Below, piece after piece: positions 20,855 to 31,834 of a stretch of DNA of 40,736 nucleotides. The notes under the pieces are model-generated. The model searched no databases, was not told where the DNA came from, and saw only the letters and a program-made list of their open reading frames with translations. Source of the stretch: Krasilnikovozyma curviuscula. Lineage: Eukaryota > Basidiomycota > Tremellomycetes > Cystofilobasidiales > Mrakiaceae. The stretch is from NCBI GenBank assembly GCA_014825775.1, contig MVAQ01000199.1, forward strand, positions 1-40,736, written 5' to 3'. The position numbers and the translations under genes are program-made. Numbering within the stretch: position 1 is the first letter of the stretch; each line of letters starts with the position of its first letter.

Positions 20855-22615
20855 TTATTTAAGTTCTTCCTTGAGGAGTCTATTTGAGAAATCTGGATTA
20901 TCGAGGTATAAATGGTGACCTGCTTTGGGAACGATGATGTTTCTATTTAGCGCAATGCCATGGGTACAAAGTCGATTTAGAAAATACGAGTGAGGGAAAT
21001 TTGAGGAGCGACAGCAAACTCACTTGACTGCGTTGTTTCCACTCGCCTTCATTCTCGCACAAGCGTCTCTTCCACCTTTGTAATCCATCCAATCATGGTC
21101 TACAATTTCAGATACAAAGCAAGTCAGGGAGTGAGTAAGCTGTTCCATCCGAGCCTGGGGGAAGGACTCACCACCGTAGGCGAACGTCACGGGCATCTTC
21201 AACTGGTTCATGCGCTCCACCATTGGCATCCTAGCAAAAGCACCCGGAGCCAAGAGATGCGAGATACAGTATTCGGCTGATCCTTTCGCAACCGAGGTCG
21301 AATAGATGTAAGAGCTGTCCAGAAAGAACAATATCAGCGTCACCATCATTCATTGCCAACACCACGCATCGAAATAGCACAAAGTCTACATACTGTAAGT
21401 CCCTCGTATCATTGCTTCCTAGAGTCTCGAACCTCCTCGAGCTGTATTTGCCAACCAGGAGGGGGCCAGCAGGTCCCAATCCCCTCAGGATACTGAACGG
21501 ACTCCAACCCTGTTCCCACGCCCAGACGAACGCCGCCCTCAACCTCGGCCTGCTGCTTCCTGCTTCTGGTTTAGGCTGCGTCTTCGGTGGAGGGGTTGAT
21601 TTGATGGACGACTGGCCCTCGGTCACTTCTTTCATCGCGGCGTCCCTGACTGGCTCGATTCGGACAGGCTCCTCGGATTGGGCATCGGGGTTCAGGGGGA
21701 TGCCAGCGGGGGAGAGGAGAATGAGCTTGTCAACTCTGTCAGAGTGCTTAAGAGCGTAGGCAATGCTGAGGTAGCCACCTGTGCAACGGGCGAGCAGAAG
21801 TTTGAGTGGGGGGAAAAGTGGAGGAAGGCACTCGAGAGGACTACAGACCCAGACTGTGACCAACTAAAGTCATTGTTTCAATTCCCTGTATTTTTCTCCA
21901 TTCTTCTAAGCTATCCACGAACCTGTGTCAAAAAAAATGCGTCAGTCGATGCCATTGTAAACAACGTCATCATGTGGGCAAGAACCCACCAATCTTCAGC
22001 CTTCGCAACTCGTTCTTTCACAGTAGCCTTCTTACCACTCTCAAGAGCCGCAGGATTTGGTCTTCCCGACAACCCCATCCCCAGCCAGTCGAGAGCGTAG
22101 GCTTGTTTACCAGCATTGCCGCTCGCATCAAAGAACGTCTGGAGGTTCAGGAAGAAGAACGCGAGACCAGCTCCGTATCCGTGCAATAAGACGTTGGCAT
22201 GTTTTGTGTCATCGGCCTTGGTAACACTTGTGCTGCTGAGAGTGTTGATGAAGCGGTGTTTGTTACCTTGGAGCTGGACGTGAGCTATTCTCTGGACAGT
22301 GCCCGATGTTGGATCGGCTTCACCTTCGACACGGAACCCAGGTAGTCGACTAACAGAGGAATCAAAGAGAATGGAGACATTTCAGCTGCTAGATTAGGCT
22401 TCGAGTCGACGAATGTACTAACCGTAGGATTCGTTGTTCAGCAATCGAGCCCTCTTTCGAGTTGTGAGCCCACCTAGCAGTGCCAAATGAGTGTCAGCGT
22501 GTACCTCTGCATGAAAAGAGGGGGCAACATACCATGCTGATATACTCTGACCAAAGGTGAGTGGAATGTCTCTGGCCGCTGGTGGTAAGTTGACGGACTG
22601 GGTTTGAGCCTGCAT
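20855..22615 (-). CDS. Alpha/beta hydrolase of the CGI-58 (ABHD4/5)/Cld1-Ict1 family
   Basis: Exons 22615-22533, 22473-22423, 22349-21990, 21922-21849, 21778-21394, 21314-21172, 21099-21024 and 20942-20855 give 419 residues. The nucleophile elbow GHSLGG is split by an intron, with Ser at about 188. The acidic residue sits in YGDHDWMD (about 364-371). The catalytic His lies in AGHHLYLD (about 398-405), which also forms the HX4D motif of this family. HGYGAGLAFFF supplies the oxyanion region. Relatives are phospholipase or acyltransferase enzymes; yeast Cld1 deacylates cardiolipin in mitochondria and Ict1 acylates lysophosphatidic acid. Which activity applies here is undecided. A Pro-rich insert follows the nucleophile strand. 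The gene is head to head with TIM22, 208 bases apart. Confidence 0.9.
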
Positions 22616-22823
22616 TGCGAGTCGGATGTGAGCTACAGCAGCTCTTGAGAATCGTGAAGCAATCGTAGAAGTAATTGGATGATAAGAATAGAGAGAAGCG
22701 CTGAAAATTTGTCAAGGAAAGGGACACTGCTAGTGGCTGAAATCGACACCGACACGCAGGCGTCTCGGCGGCGGCCTCGCCAACCTGAGACGGCGACCCT
22801 CCCCACCGAACTTCATTCCAAGC
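22616..22823. promoter_or_regulatory. Short bidirectional promoter between the CGI-58-like hydrolase and TIM22
   Basis: Only 208 bases separate the two opposite start codons, so both 5' UTRs and both core promoters must lie here. The sequence is CG-rich toward the TIM22 side. No TATA element is obvious. Confidence 0.5.
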
Positions 22824-23735
22824 ATGGCGTCCCACCCGATATTACCACCCATATTTCCATTGGGACACGGTGAGAATTGTCAATTGAAGTGCCATCTTGT
22901 TTGTGTGCTGATTGCTTCTCTTGTTTTGGCGCTGCTCAGAACCTGTTCCTCCTGGTACGACGGATGAAGAACGAGCAGAAGCGCTTCAGATGAAGCAGAT
23001 GAGCACCTTGATGAATTATGGAGCTGAATCATGCTTATTTAAAGCGACTATGGCCGGTGGAATGGGGTTCGTTCAGACCTTTACTTTTGAGTCGCAGCGA
23101 GGAGCAAGAAAAAAAAAACTAACGCCTCATTGGTTTCCAAACAGATTCGGAATGGGAGCCTTCTTCTCAATGCTTTCAATGTCCTTACAGACGGAAACAA
23201 GCATGCTCCAAGGGACGGGACCTCAGGCTGAGTCGATACCTCTCAGAAAGCAGGTAATACCGATTTTCAAAGACATGGGTCAAAAGATGTATGCGAGTGG
23301 TAAAGGGTTTGGTAAGATTGGTGCGTTATATGCTGGAACGGAATGCTGCTTGGAAGGTGTAAGTTTGGGCTTTCTTTCTGTCTTAATTGGTTCGAGTAGT
23401 GGTGGATCTTGGGTGGGACGACAGTTCTTTGCTTCGCAACAACCAGCTGATGCTCTGTTTTTGCGTTTAAGTACCGAGCAAAAAATGATCTGTACAACTC
23501 AGTAGGGGCAGGATTCATTTCAGGGTCGATACTGGCGAGGCATTCGGGTCCAAGGGCCGCTTTCTTGGGCGGTGCGGGCTTCGCTGCCTTCTCACTGGCT
23601 ATAGATATGTTTTTTTTGAGGAGAGAGACTCCGTGAGTTCCCATTTTCCTGTTCTGTAACCTCTGGAGTTCATCTCGTCTGATCACCACCGTTCTGTTGT
23701 GCTTACGTTGTTGCGACGTCAGTGAGGAAGATTAG
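22824..23735 (+). CDS. TIM22: Mitochondrial inner-membrane import channel Tim22
   Basis: Exons 22824-22869, 22940-23066, 23145-23358, 23472-23632 and 23723-23735 give 186 residues, the normal length. Family blocks are [51 protein letters not shown] and [20 protein letters not shown]. Tim22 forms the channel of the carrier translocase, which inserts multi-pass proteins such as the carriers of the HEM25 family into the inner membrane. The conserved cysteine pair is present. The last exon carries only the final residues EED and the stop, 13 nt in all. The ATG at 22824 yields [11 protein letters not shown], a plausible N-terminus. Confidence 0.94.
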
Positions 23736-24162
23736 ACGTCCGTTCCTGCGCTGTGTAGGATAATAAGGAGTGTAGCATATACTTTACGACAAGAACTCTC
23801 ATCTTAAAAACATTCGAAAAAAAAAAACTCTCAACGCGTTATGTAAGTGCAAGAACCAGAGAGTATAACTGGTGAAGGATAATATAACACCGAAGACAAA
23901 CATGTCAACAAAAAAAAGACAAGGGCATCATTTTGAAACTATCGTCGCCAAAAGAAGCAAGATAGGAAATACTAGGATATCACAAAAAGTATTAAACCCT
24001 GTGTTTCGAGAAGAGAAGGGACAACATGGAATGATACAAGAAAGCGAACAACCAGTGCAAGACCAAGATATGTACAAGAAGCCAGCTGGTAGTTTCCAGA
24101 AAGAGTAGCAGTTTCGAAGAGCTGACAAGATACGTTGTTGAGTTGGAATTTGATTCGTCGTC
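23736..24162. other. Intergenic between convergent genes
   Basis: 427 bases holding the 3' ends of TIM22 and the next gene. An A-rich run lies near 23816-23828. A 78-codon plus-strand frame at 23872-24108 has no support. Confidence 0.5.
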
Positions 24163-25883
24163 CTACTTGAGCCAAGGGGGTGAACCAACACCGCCCAGCT
24201 TGACCCATGTCTCCATGACGACCGAGTCCCAATCTTTTTTACCAGCTGGGAAGTGAATTCCGAGTCAGTTGTGTCCCAACAGACTAAAAAAATAAATAAA
24301 AAACGAAGAGAAAACTAACGAAGCAACGAATTTTCAAACGCTCGTAACGAGACGTGCGACATGTACTGCTCAATTGCAACCTCCAGTTTCTGCATCCTCG
24401 TTTCCAAATCTGGGAGCTGCACACGCCGTTACGAAATTAGCATTGTAGCAGATGATCATCCCGAGAAAAAAGGGAAGGAAGGGAGACTTACTCGGTCCAT
24501 CTGAGAGCCCGCAATCTTCTTCAGTGGCAAGTGGAGCCTGAAGGGTGACTCGGCGCATGTCCATGGTTTAGGAGGGAACTCAGTCGGAGGGTGGAAGAAC
24601 TCTTCAATATCTGACTCATAGCCGTCGTCTCCACCATCATCCAAGTCGCCTTCCGATCCCTCGTCGTCCTTCTCGTACCCGTTGTCGTTGTCCAACGATA
24701 TCGACGTCCGACTGGACGCTTTTGGAGGTTTGGCCATTGCCGCCGACGGTTTCTTACGAACGAGTGTCACTGATGTAGAGCTGTTGTCTGAGGTAATTGA
24801 TTTCCTTCTGCTCTCATTATCACCACTACGGCTGACGCCTTCCTTCCCTTTCCCCTTCGCGTTGGCAGAGGTTGGCATCCTCTTCTTCCTGACGCTCATG
24901 GGCAGTGGAGTTGGTGGTTCAATAGCTTCAAAGCCATTCTTCAGCTGCGGTTGTTTTGATGAGTGGGAGTTGGATGATGATCCAGGCGAATGGGAGCCTG
25001 GGAGCAGACGCTCGATTCGTCGTCGAACGCTCTTTCGGATTCGAGGCTTCGCCTTGATCCATTCTTCTTTAGCCTCAACAATGGCGCCCATCCCGTTACT
25101 TGAGTTGTCCGTCGTGCTAGATGGCGAGAATGTCAGTCGCTGTGGTTGTTCTTTGCTGGAGATGAGGTGGTTAACAATCCCATGGGTTGCGCAGGCGAGG
25201 CTGGGAAGATCTTGCGGCTGAGGGGGTCCATCGCTGATGCTGGTCGCCAAGCTGATGTTGGAGCTGTTTCGCCGTATTGCGACTTGATCTGGGAATATGG
25301 ACTGCTGGGATGAGGTAAAAGACTGAGCGGACTGTGCGTCGGAGTTTGACCCCTGCTCTACCAGTGATGTGACAGATCGAGACCTCTTCGACGGTCTGAT
25401 ATCGGATGAGAATGGTCCGTGCTGCTGCTGCTTGAGTCCTCTCAATGCAGACCTGAAATTTGTAGAAACAGAAGATGAGCGTGATGAAATTGAGGCTGAG
25501 GAGTGGTAGTCGTCGCTGTCGGAGACATAGCTGGAGTAACTGTTTGAGGTTGAGGGCCGGCGGAATTCAGAGTCTTTGACCAACTGGTCGAACCCTGCTG
25601 CACATAAGGTCATGAGGCCACTGCTACCTGTCTCTGCGTTGCTACCTCCCAAGTAAGGTGTGCTGCTGTTGCTGCTGGAGGGATATGGCTCTGCGAAGGA
25701 TGGCGGAGGGACTGGTGGGGCAGTCCAAATAATGTTTTGCTGTCCATTGTTGGTGTCCAAATAATTGGCATTGTATGTCGAGAAGGTGAAGTACTTCTCA
25801 TCTGGTGCTGGAAAAGGGATTCCAGTGAGCGAGGGAGGGGTAAAGGGGATCACCTGGCCACGGTCCGTCGTCTGCCAGTCCAT
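24163..25883 (-). CDS. Unrecognised, largely disordered Ser-rich protein with a helical C-terminal block
   Basis: Exons 25883-24492, 24416-24320 and 24245-24163 join to 523 residues. The first 440 are low complexity: Ser/Pro/Gln-rich, with basic patches (KRSRSV, RIRKSVRRRIERLL, MSVRKKRMP, KGKGKEG) and an acidic run near the end (SEGDLDDGGDDGYESD). After it, FHPPTEFPPKPWTCAESPFRLHLPLKK leads into a predicted helix (LETRMQKLEVAIEQYM) and a Trp-bearing tail (GKKDWDSVVMETWV). This closing part looks conserved and may be the functional module, with the rest nuclear and regulatory. I know no family for it. The two short terminal exons are supported by frame and codon-like sequence. Confidence 0.72.
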
Positions 25884-26829
25884 TTCTGCCTAGCGTCCGA
25901 GAAGAACAGCCTCTGTGTAATCGACCAACAGACCTGTCAGATCCTTCTTTGTCACCAGTATATACAGGCTTTGAGGGAGACTGTTACTGACAGAGGGACC
26001 CAAAAATTATTTTTGGGCGAGTGCTGCAATGCTGAGAGAAGAACTATGGTCCCGCGTCCTTTCTGACTAGGAGGACCACACTGGACAGGGCCGGCACTTT
26101 CTTGAGGATGTTGGAGCTGTTCACACTGAGAAAAGGAGTGCATTGTCAGGCCCCTGCTCCGGACAAAGGATGGGTGGCTCCCCTTTCAAAACGAAATTTC
26201 CTGCCGAAACGGACATGACGAGGGGAACAGCCAGCCAGCCAGCATAACCCACTTACCTTGATCGTTTTCTGCCAGTACCTCTGCTGTGATCTGTTTGCGA
26301 ATGTGGTTGCTGCTCTGCCCAGCGGGGGTGCGTCTCAGACTCCTGGCTGCTGCCCACTCGTCTCGAGGGCGCGAAAAGCGACTGTCAATTAGGACGAGGT
26401 ACTTGCCGAGGCACGTTTTCGCTGCCCAGACGTCGAGGGGGTGTCTTCAGCCGTGTCGGGGGAGTGAGCTTCGGTTGGAAGGGTTCCCGTGGACCTCTTG
26501 GAGAGAAATCAATTGGACGTTGGCAGATAACGAAACATCGAAGTCATCATGCAGCTTATGAAAGCACGCGGTCCCTTCGCTCGCATCGCCCGACCTGCCC
26601 TGCGGCGTGATCGACAATTCCCTCGCTGCGCAGTATGAACGATACATCTTTGAACAGTATTATCATCTGGATATAAGCTTAGAGGAATCTCGTTGATGAA
26701 GTCCACGGCCTCGCTTTAGGTGGTCGGATGTCGAGGGAGCTGAAAGCGATCTGGCGCAACATACTTAAAAGCACATCTCAATTCGACGACGACGACCCTG
26801 ACCCCGCAAGTTCTGCCCAAAACTTGGCA
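25884..26829. other. Intergenic, 946 bases, possible small unmodelled gene
   Basis: It lies between the start of the disordered-protein gene and the end of the HOT gene. The part 26180-26720 is richer in G+C than the surroundings and has several short plus-strand frames, for example 26286-26561 and an Arg-rich 29-codon frame starting near 26551. None joins convincingly to another by splice sites, so no gene is called. Confidence 0.35.
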
Positions 26830-28977
26830 CTACCAGCTCAAAGAATTTGTAATTATATCCTTCAGCTTTTCCCTTCCTTCATCCTCGTTGACATTCCCAA
26901 CACCAGGGGCAAGGTTGATGACCCTCGCTTGGGGGATCATGCCGTCAACCAGCTTGTCTACGTCTGACTCTTTGTACCCTACCTGCTTCAACCCACGCGG
27001 AATCTGAAGAGCATCCAGGAACTTGGCAAGAGCGTCATGCAGGAAGGGACCGACGGCTTCGTCGGACAGACGATCGATCTGCGATTGTGATGATGGCTCG
27101 AACAGGGCTTTAGGGGGGAAAAGAAAGTAAGTTCTGGGACCAGTATTGAAACTAAACTGACAATGAAGATGCTATACTGACCAGCAATCTCTCTGTGCCT
27201 GTCAGGAGAACTGGGAGCTGTAAACTCAAACACCGCTGGACCACTCAACGCGACACTGACGCCGTGGGGGATGATAGGATTGGGGACGTTGTAGCCAAGG
27301 TATCGATGTTTAGCTAAATTTAAAATTATGGTCAGTATTTTGTCAAGAAAAAAGATAGATCAAGACTTGACAGCCAGTGGCCTTTACGAAAGCTTCGACT
27401 TCGCCCCGCATAAACTTACGTCCAGCTTTATTCTGAGAACTGATTGGATATGATGCTCCATGAGCGAGATGAACACCAGCATTTCCAAATCCTAGAGTTG
27501 AAAATCAGCTGATCAGCAACTAAAACAATCTTCGATAACCATCGCAGCTTACCAATGCCAGCGAAAGCCGCAGCCAACAGCATCGACTCCCGCGCTTGGT
27601 CGTCACCCTCTGAATCTCTAAACACTCGGGGAAGCATCTTGATGGTCTCCTTCAGCGCCCAGATGCTGAAGACGTCGCTGATGGGGTTCCTGCCTTGGTA
27701 CGCGGGACGCAGGATTGGGTCTGCGGGACGAGGAGTACGTTCGTTATATCTACAGCGTAGATCAAAGACCGTTAGATGGGTTCAGAAGGCTATTGGGAGT
27801 AAAAACGATGGAGATCGATAGAATCCTGAAGCGAGCTTACGGGATAGCGGTGTACGATTCGAGAGCATGGAAGAGCGTGTCGAGGCCAGCAGAGACATTC
27901 AGCTGTCGAGAGCACGTTTTGGTGTGGAGCGTGTCAATGAGGCCGATGGTTGGTTTCATCGCTCGTGATGCGATGCCTGTCTTGAAGCTGAGATGGGGGA
28001 TGTCTAGGATGGCAGTCCCGGTAGTTTCAGAACCCGTTCCAGCGGTTGTAGGAACTATCAAAGAAGAATAGAATATAAAAAAAGGAGCTGTGTTAGGTTT
28101 GTAGAGTAGGAAAGCACTTACTAGCAATGAGGTGGCGCAAAGATCCTTCGACCGGAAGACCTTTTCCAACCGGCGCATTTACGTAATCCAAGATCTCAGC
28201 ATCTCCTTTACAAACAAATAGGTTCGCAGCTTTCGCTGTGTCGATAGATGAACCGCCACCAACAGCGACGAAATGGGTGAAATCGTGCTGCCTGGAGAAG
28301 TCGATGGCAGCCTGCCAGCTTTCCAACGTTGGTTCTACATTGACATCACTCCATGTTTCAAATGCGATCCCACTGGCTTCCAGGCTCTCGGCAACTGCGT
28401 TGTAAGGTGGTAGCTTAAATACGTTCGCGTCGGTAAATACTCCGACTTTGATGGTTTTACCCTCCGGTGGAGGGAGGTGCAAGATCGTTTTCCCAAGCTC
28501 GGCAGTGACACCAGGACCAAATCTCAGATTCGATGCTGCAATCTACACACAGAACATTGCAAGCAAGGGTTGTCTAAGCTAGTTACCACAGCAGACAATA
28601 GAACGTGACGCCTGCTGACCTACCTCGAAAGCGTACTCCTTGTCTTCTCCTTTGCTCTGGCTACTGATCCAGCGAGACCTCTTGTCGATTCCGTTCATGA
28701 AAGAAGACCCAGCCAGGAGAGAAGAATGGTCTGACGATAGTATTGAGTGTGATGACGTGCAGCCATGACAAGGACAGGTGGAGCTGTGTGCTAGAGCTAT
28801 CAGAGCACTAGCTTGAGCTCTGGATGCCCGTCTGGAGGAGCCTCCTATTATTGGTGAAAGTCTGACCCTGGTGATTCTCATTTTTAGGCTTTTTGGGCGG
28901 TTGTGGTACGATGCAGGCCGTCTCCAGTTTTCGTCTGCCCCACAGTGCGGACCGCAAGATATTCTACTGGTATTCAT
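26830..28977 (-). CDS. ADHFE1: Mitochondrial hydroxyacid-oxoacid transhydrogenase (iron-containing ADH family)
   Basis: Exons 28977-28624, 28542-28122, 28054-27841, 27749-27553, 27491-27420, 27313-27182 and 27107-26830 give 555 residues. The nucleotide-binding loop VGGGSSIDTAKA is at about 212-223. PTTAGTGSETTG, the metal-site histidines in GLDTLFHALESY, and NAGVHLAHGASYP with PHGVSVAL all match the ADHFE1/HOT branch. The enzyme interconverts 4-hydroxybutyrate and succinate semialdehyde with 2-oxoglutarate as acceptor. The N-terminus is long, Arg- and Ser-rich, and fits a mitochondrial targeting peptide. Translation could instead begin at Met33 (28879-28881, MRITRVRLSP), a better presequence start. 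A TATATATA element at about 29029-29036 sits upstream on the minus strand. Confidence 0.92.
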
Positions 28978-29498
28978 CCAAATTTTCTAATTAGCGACTA
29001 CAGCATGTACGAGATTACCCCAGATCCTATATATAGAAAGCAAGAGAGATCCAGAAAGATGAAAGCCTGAGTCACAATTCGAAAGGAAAGTTGAAAACCT
29101 CAGTCAAAATCTGTTCTTAACTGTTGGTTCTCTCCAACCAGCCAAAATGAATTGTGTATCCTGATATATGCCGTGGGCCCTTGCTTTTACTTTGATTTAT
29201 GTTCCTGGAGAGTTTTCCTGGTTTCGCTGGTCCAAGTTTAGGGTCTCTACCAGTGACATTCAGCTTAGTGCCATGATATTACTTGGGTTTATATTAGGCA
29301 AACAAGGAGTCTCTCCATCTTCCCATCTATCTAGCAAGCTTGGCCAAGAGAGCTGAACTTTCAACTGCAACCAGCCGATCAAATTCGAAATGAAAACATG
29401 CTCGTGATATACAACAACGCGTGATTAGGTTTGATTGTACGAAGTGAAACAAAAACGGAAACGAACATTCAAAGATGTTAACATCCGCTGACATCTCG
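28978..29498. other. Intergenic, promoter of HOT
   Basis: 521 bases between tandem minus-strand genes. The TATA-like element at 29029-29036 is the only site worth naming. The plus-strand frame at 29168-29356 is unsupported. Confidence 0.5.
29029..29036 (-). promoter_or_regulatory. TATA-like element upstream of HOT
   Basis: TATATA run on the minus strand, about 53 bases from the first ATG and 150 from Met33. The short spacing to the first ATG slightly favours Met33 as the start. Confidence 0.4.
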
Positions 29499-31495
29499 TT
29501 ACTTACCCCTTCCTCTACCCCTTCCTCTGCCCCTGCCTCCACCTGCTGTAATACTGTAGCGACCATTCTTCTTCTCACCAATACCATCAGGAGCTGTCTC
29601 ATCCGCGACAAGTTCCCCGATGCTTACATCCTTCAGATTATGAGCCTTCTGCGCTGCTGTTTCTAAGCGACTCTTCGCTCGAGTTCGAGGTGTTGGTGGT
29701 GGCGCTGGAGGAGGGTCCTGTATGGTGTGACTCGACGTGGGTTTGACTCTTTTAGATGTAAAGGGTGCAGTGGAGACTTCCTTCGTTTGAATGTCTTCAC
29801 TCTCCCCATCGCTACTGTCATCTCTTTTTGCGCGTTTCGATGGTGGTGCTTGTGGATCGGTTTTCGCTGGTATCATTGGAGCTGACGAAGAAGCCATTCT
29901 TGACCGTCTCGTATTGACTGTTGGTTCAGCAGAGATTATATTTGAGGCTGTTAGGAGAGGTGTTAATGTATTTGAGCGCTTGTTGGTTGACGCTGAAGGT
30001 TTCCTTCCTCTTGATGGCGCCAGTGCTGGTTCGAGATCGTTCAGTTTTCGTTTGGTAGAGGATGATAAAGATGTCAACTTCGATGCCGATGTAGTAGTTG
30101 TCTGTGTCAGAGACTGGGATACTGAAATGAATTGGTTTGGGAATTCATCTGGTATGGAAGGATTGGATTTTGAGACAGACCTCCTGGTGGCCGGTAGAGG
30201 AGGAGGCAGATCGGTGAAAATATCTTGATTGTCGAGTTCCTTCGATGGTAGCACGGACGGGAGAGTGATCGCCGCACGTGGTTTGGAGAATTGAACAGTG
30301 AAAGCTCCTGGCAACATTGGAGTAGAGGGAACAGCCGAGGAGGGTTGGAATGTCGGTTTAGAACGTTGCGTTGGGGAAGTGTGTTGCTGCGGGTGAACAG
30401 AAGTTGATTTCACAGTATCGGGTGTTAGTGCAACAGCTGGGTGAGACTGATCAGGAAGAAATGCCCGATTGGAGTGATCGGATAACAGAGGAGCTGCTGA
30501 CGTTGCCGGTTGACCAAAAGTACTAAAATTGGGCACAGGAACCGATGCTGTCGATGATGATGTTGACAGAAGTTGTGAAGCTGGTCCGGCTTGCCTGACC
30601 GGTAGTATAGCCTTCTTGTCCACCGCAGCTCTCGCAGCTTTGACTTCCGCTTCCTTGACCGCCTTCTCCAGCTGCATCTTCCTCACCCTTAACCTAGGGT
30701 CTAAACTGCTGGACTGTCTTTGATTCCGAACTAAGGTTTGCATGTGTTCTAGTTCATTGACGATCTTTTGGGCTTCTCTCACTAGTTGCTGAGATGACTT
30801 TGTTTGAGAATCGTCATTACTTGAACGCGAAGGGTTCAGTGGGAACATGAGCGATTTGAGGTATGATCGGAAACGTTGGAGGGGAGTAAGTATCAGCCAT
30901 AAAATTGCATTGGCAAGTTCGTAGAAGAACGAGAAGGTCAGGTCGATGATTCCCTCGTACGGTCGGATGAGAGGTTGAATGAGAAATTGGATAGCGGCCC
31001 TGGATCCCTGAAAAAGAGCATAAACCGTCGCGGGGTCAGACAATGGGAGAGATGGTATGTAGGTGGATGCTTACTGTTGACCTCGATGCTATTACCCAGA
31101 GGAGAATTGTTGCTTTTGCCTGTCCGTAGAATGGAATGAAATGCGGAAACTTGAGACCATCCACGAAGGACTCCAGCTGCATCCAAAGAATCTATGAGGG
31201 TGCGCAAAGTGTTAACATTTGGAGGGCAGGCGATTTTGTTCAGGTTCCAAGTCGTACCAAAATGATCCACAAGGAAAGACATTCTTCAACTTCCTTATCC
31301 CTGTCCGACACTAGCCTCGCACCCATTCTTCTTTGAATCGAGTCATTCTCCACAGGTTTCAGAGCCTTGAAAGATTGATAGATATTCAGAAGAATACTGC
31401 AAAGCCGAGGCAGAAAAAACTGTATCAGTGACCAAACTACAGGACAGAAAAACATTCACGCCTTGTGAAACTCACGCTACTGCTTTGAGAAGCAT
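29499..31495 (-). CDS. REEP/TB2-DP1/HVA22 ER-membrane-shaping protein with long disordered tail
   Basis: Exons 31495-31476, 31396-31258, 31176-31075 and 31007-29499 give 589 residues. Residues 1 to about 130 are the TB2/DP1/HVA22 domain: ILLNIYQSFKAL, DKEVEECLSLWIIL, FPHFIPFYGQAKATILLWV and LIRPYEGIID. The N-terminus is short, as in REEP1-4 and fission yeast Hva22/Yep1, rather than the Yop1/REEP5 type. A charged helix (about 165-215) and a Ser/Pro-rich tail follow, ending in an RG repeat (GGRGRGRGRGRGK). DIFTDL at 349-354 resembles an Atg8-interacting motif. The domain bends and stabilises tubular ER. The stop lies inside a GGTAAGTAA donor-like sequence, so a further terminal exon cannot be excluded. 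Confidence 0.86.
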
Positions 31496-31834
31496 TGTCC
31501 ACTCCTCTCACAGCTCACCCCTCTAACAAGAGAATTAAGTCACTGGAGACCAGACAGTGTATAGCTGTTGACTCTGGGTGTCAACATACCACTGCAACGT
31601 CGTTAGGAAGGGGGAAAGCAAGCTTAGGATCGCCACGCCTTGCTCATTAATCTCGCTGGCACCGTAAGATTAGGAGATGGTAAAACGGAAAACAGATTCT
31701 GATAGATATGTACGTCTACGCGTGTGTTGAGTGTCCTTAATGTGAGCTCGGGGGAAAAAGAAATCTAACGTTGTAGTCAACTTTCGCAACAAAAGTATCT
31801 TCGCAGACAGTCAAACGATGGACGCTCTATTTCA
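31496..31834. other. Intergenic, nothing recognised
   Basis: 339 bases between the REEP gene start and the end of the glycosyltransferase gene. No feature seen. Confidence 0.5.

Noticed and set aside
10736..22615. Secondary-metabolite gene cluster (oxidoreductases, Zn2Cys6 factor, hydrolase)
   Set aside because: No polyketide synthase, peptide synthetase or terpene enzyme is present, and RPS12 sits among the genes; proximity alone is not enough.
23267..23689. 140-codon minus-strand frame
   Set aside because: It lies antisense to TIM22 exons and has no motif.
24682..25221. 179-codon plus-strand open frame
   Set aside because: It is antisense to the long exon of the disordered-protein gene, whose splicing and codon pattern are better.
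29791..30228. 145-codon plus-strand frame
   Set aside because: Shadow of the REEP tail exon, whose low-complexity composition keeps several frames open.
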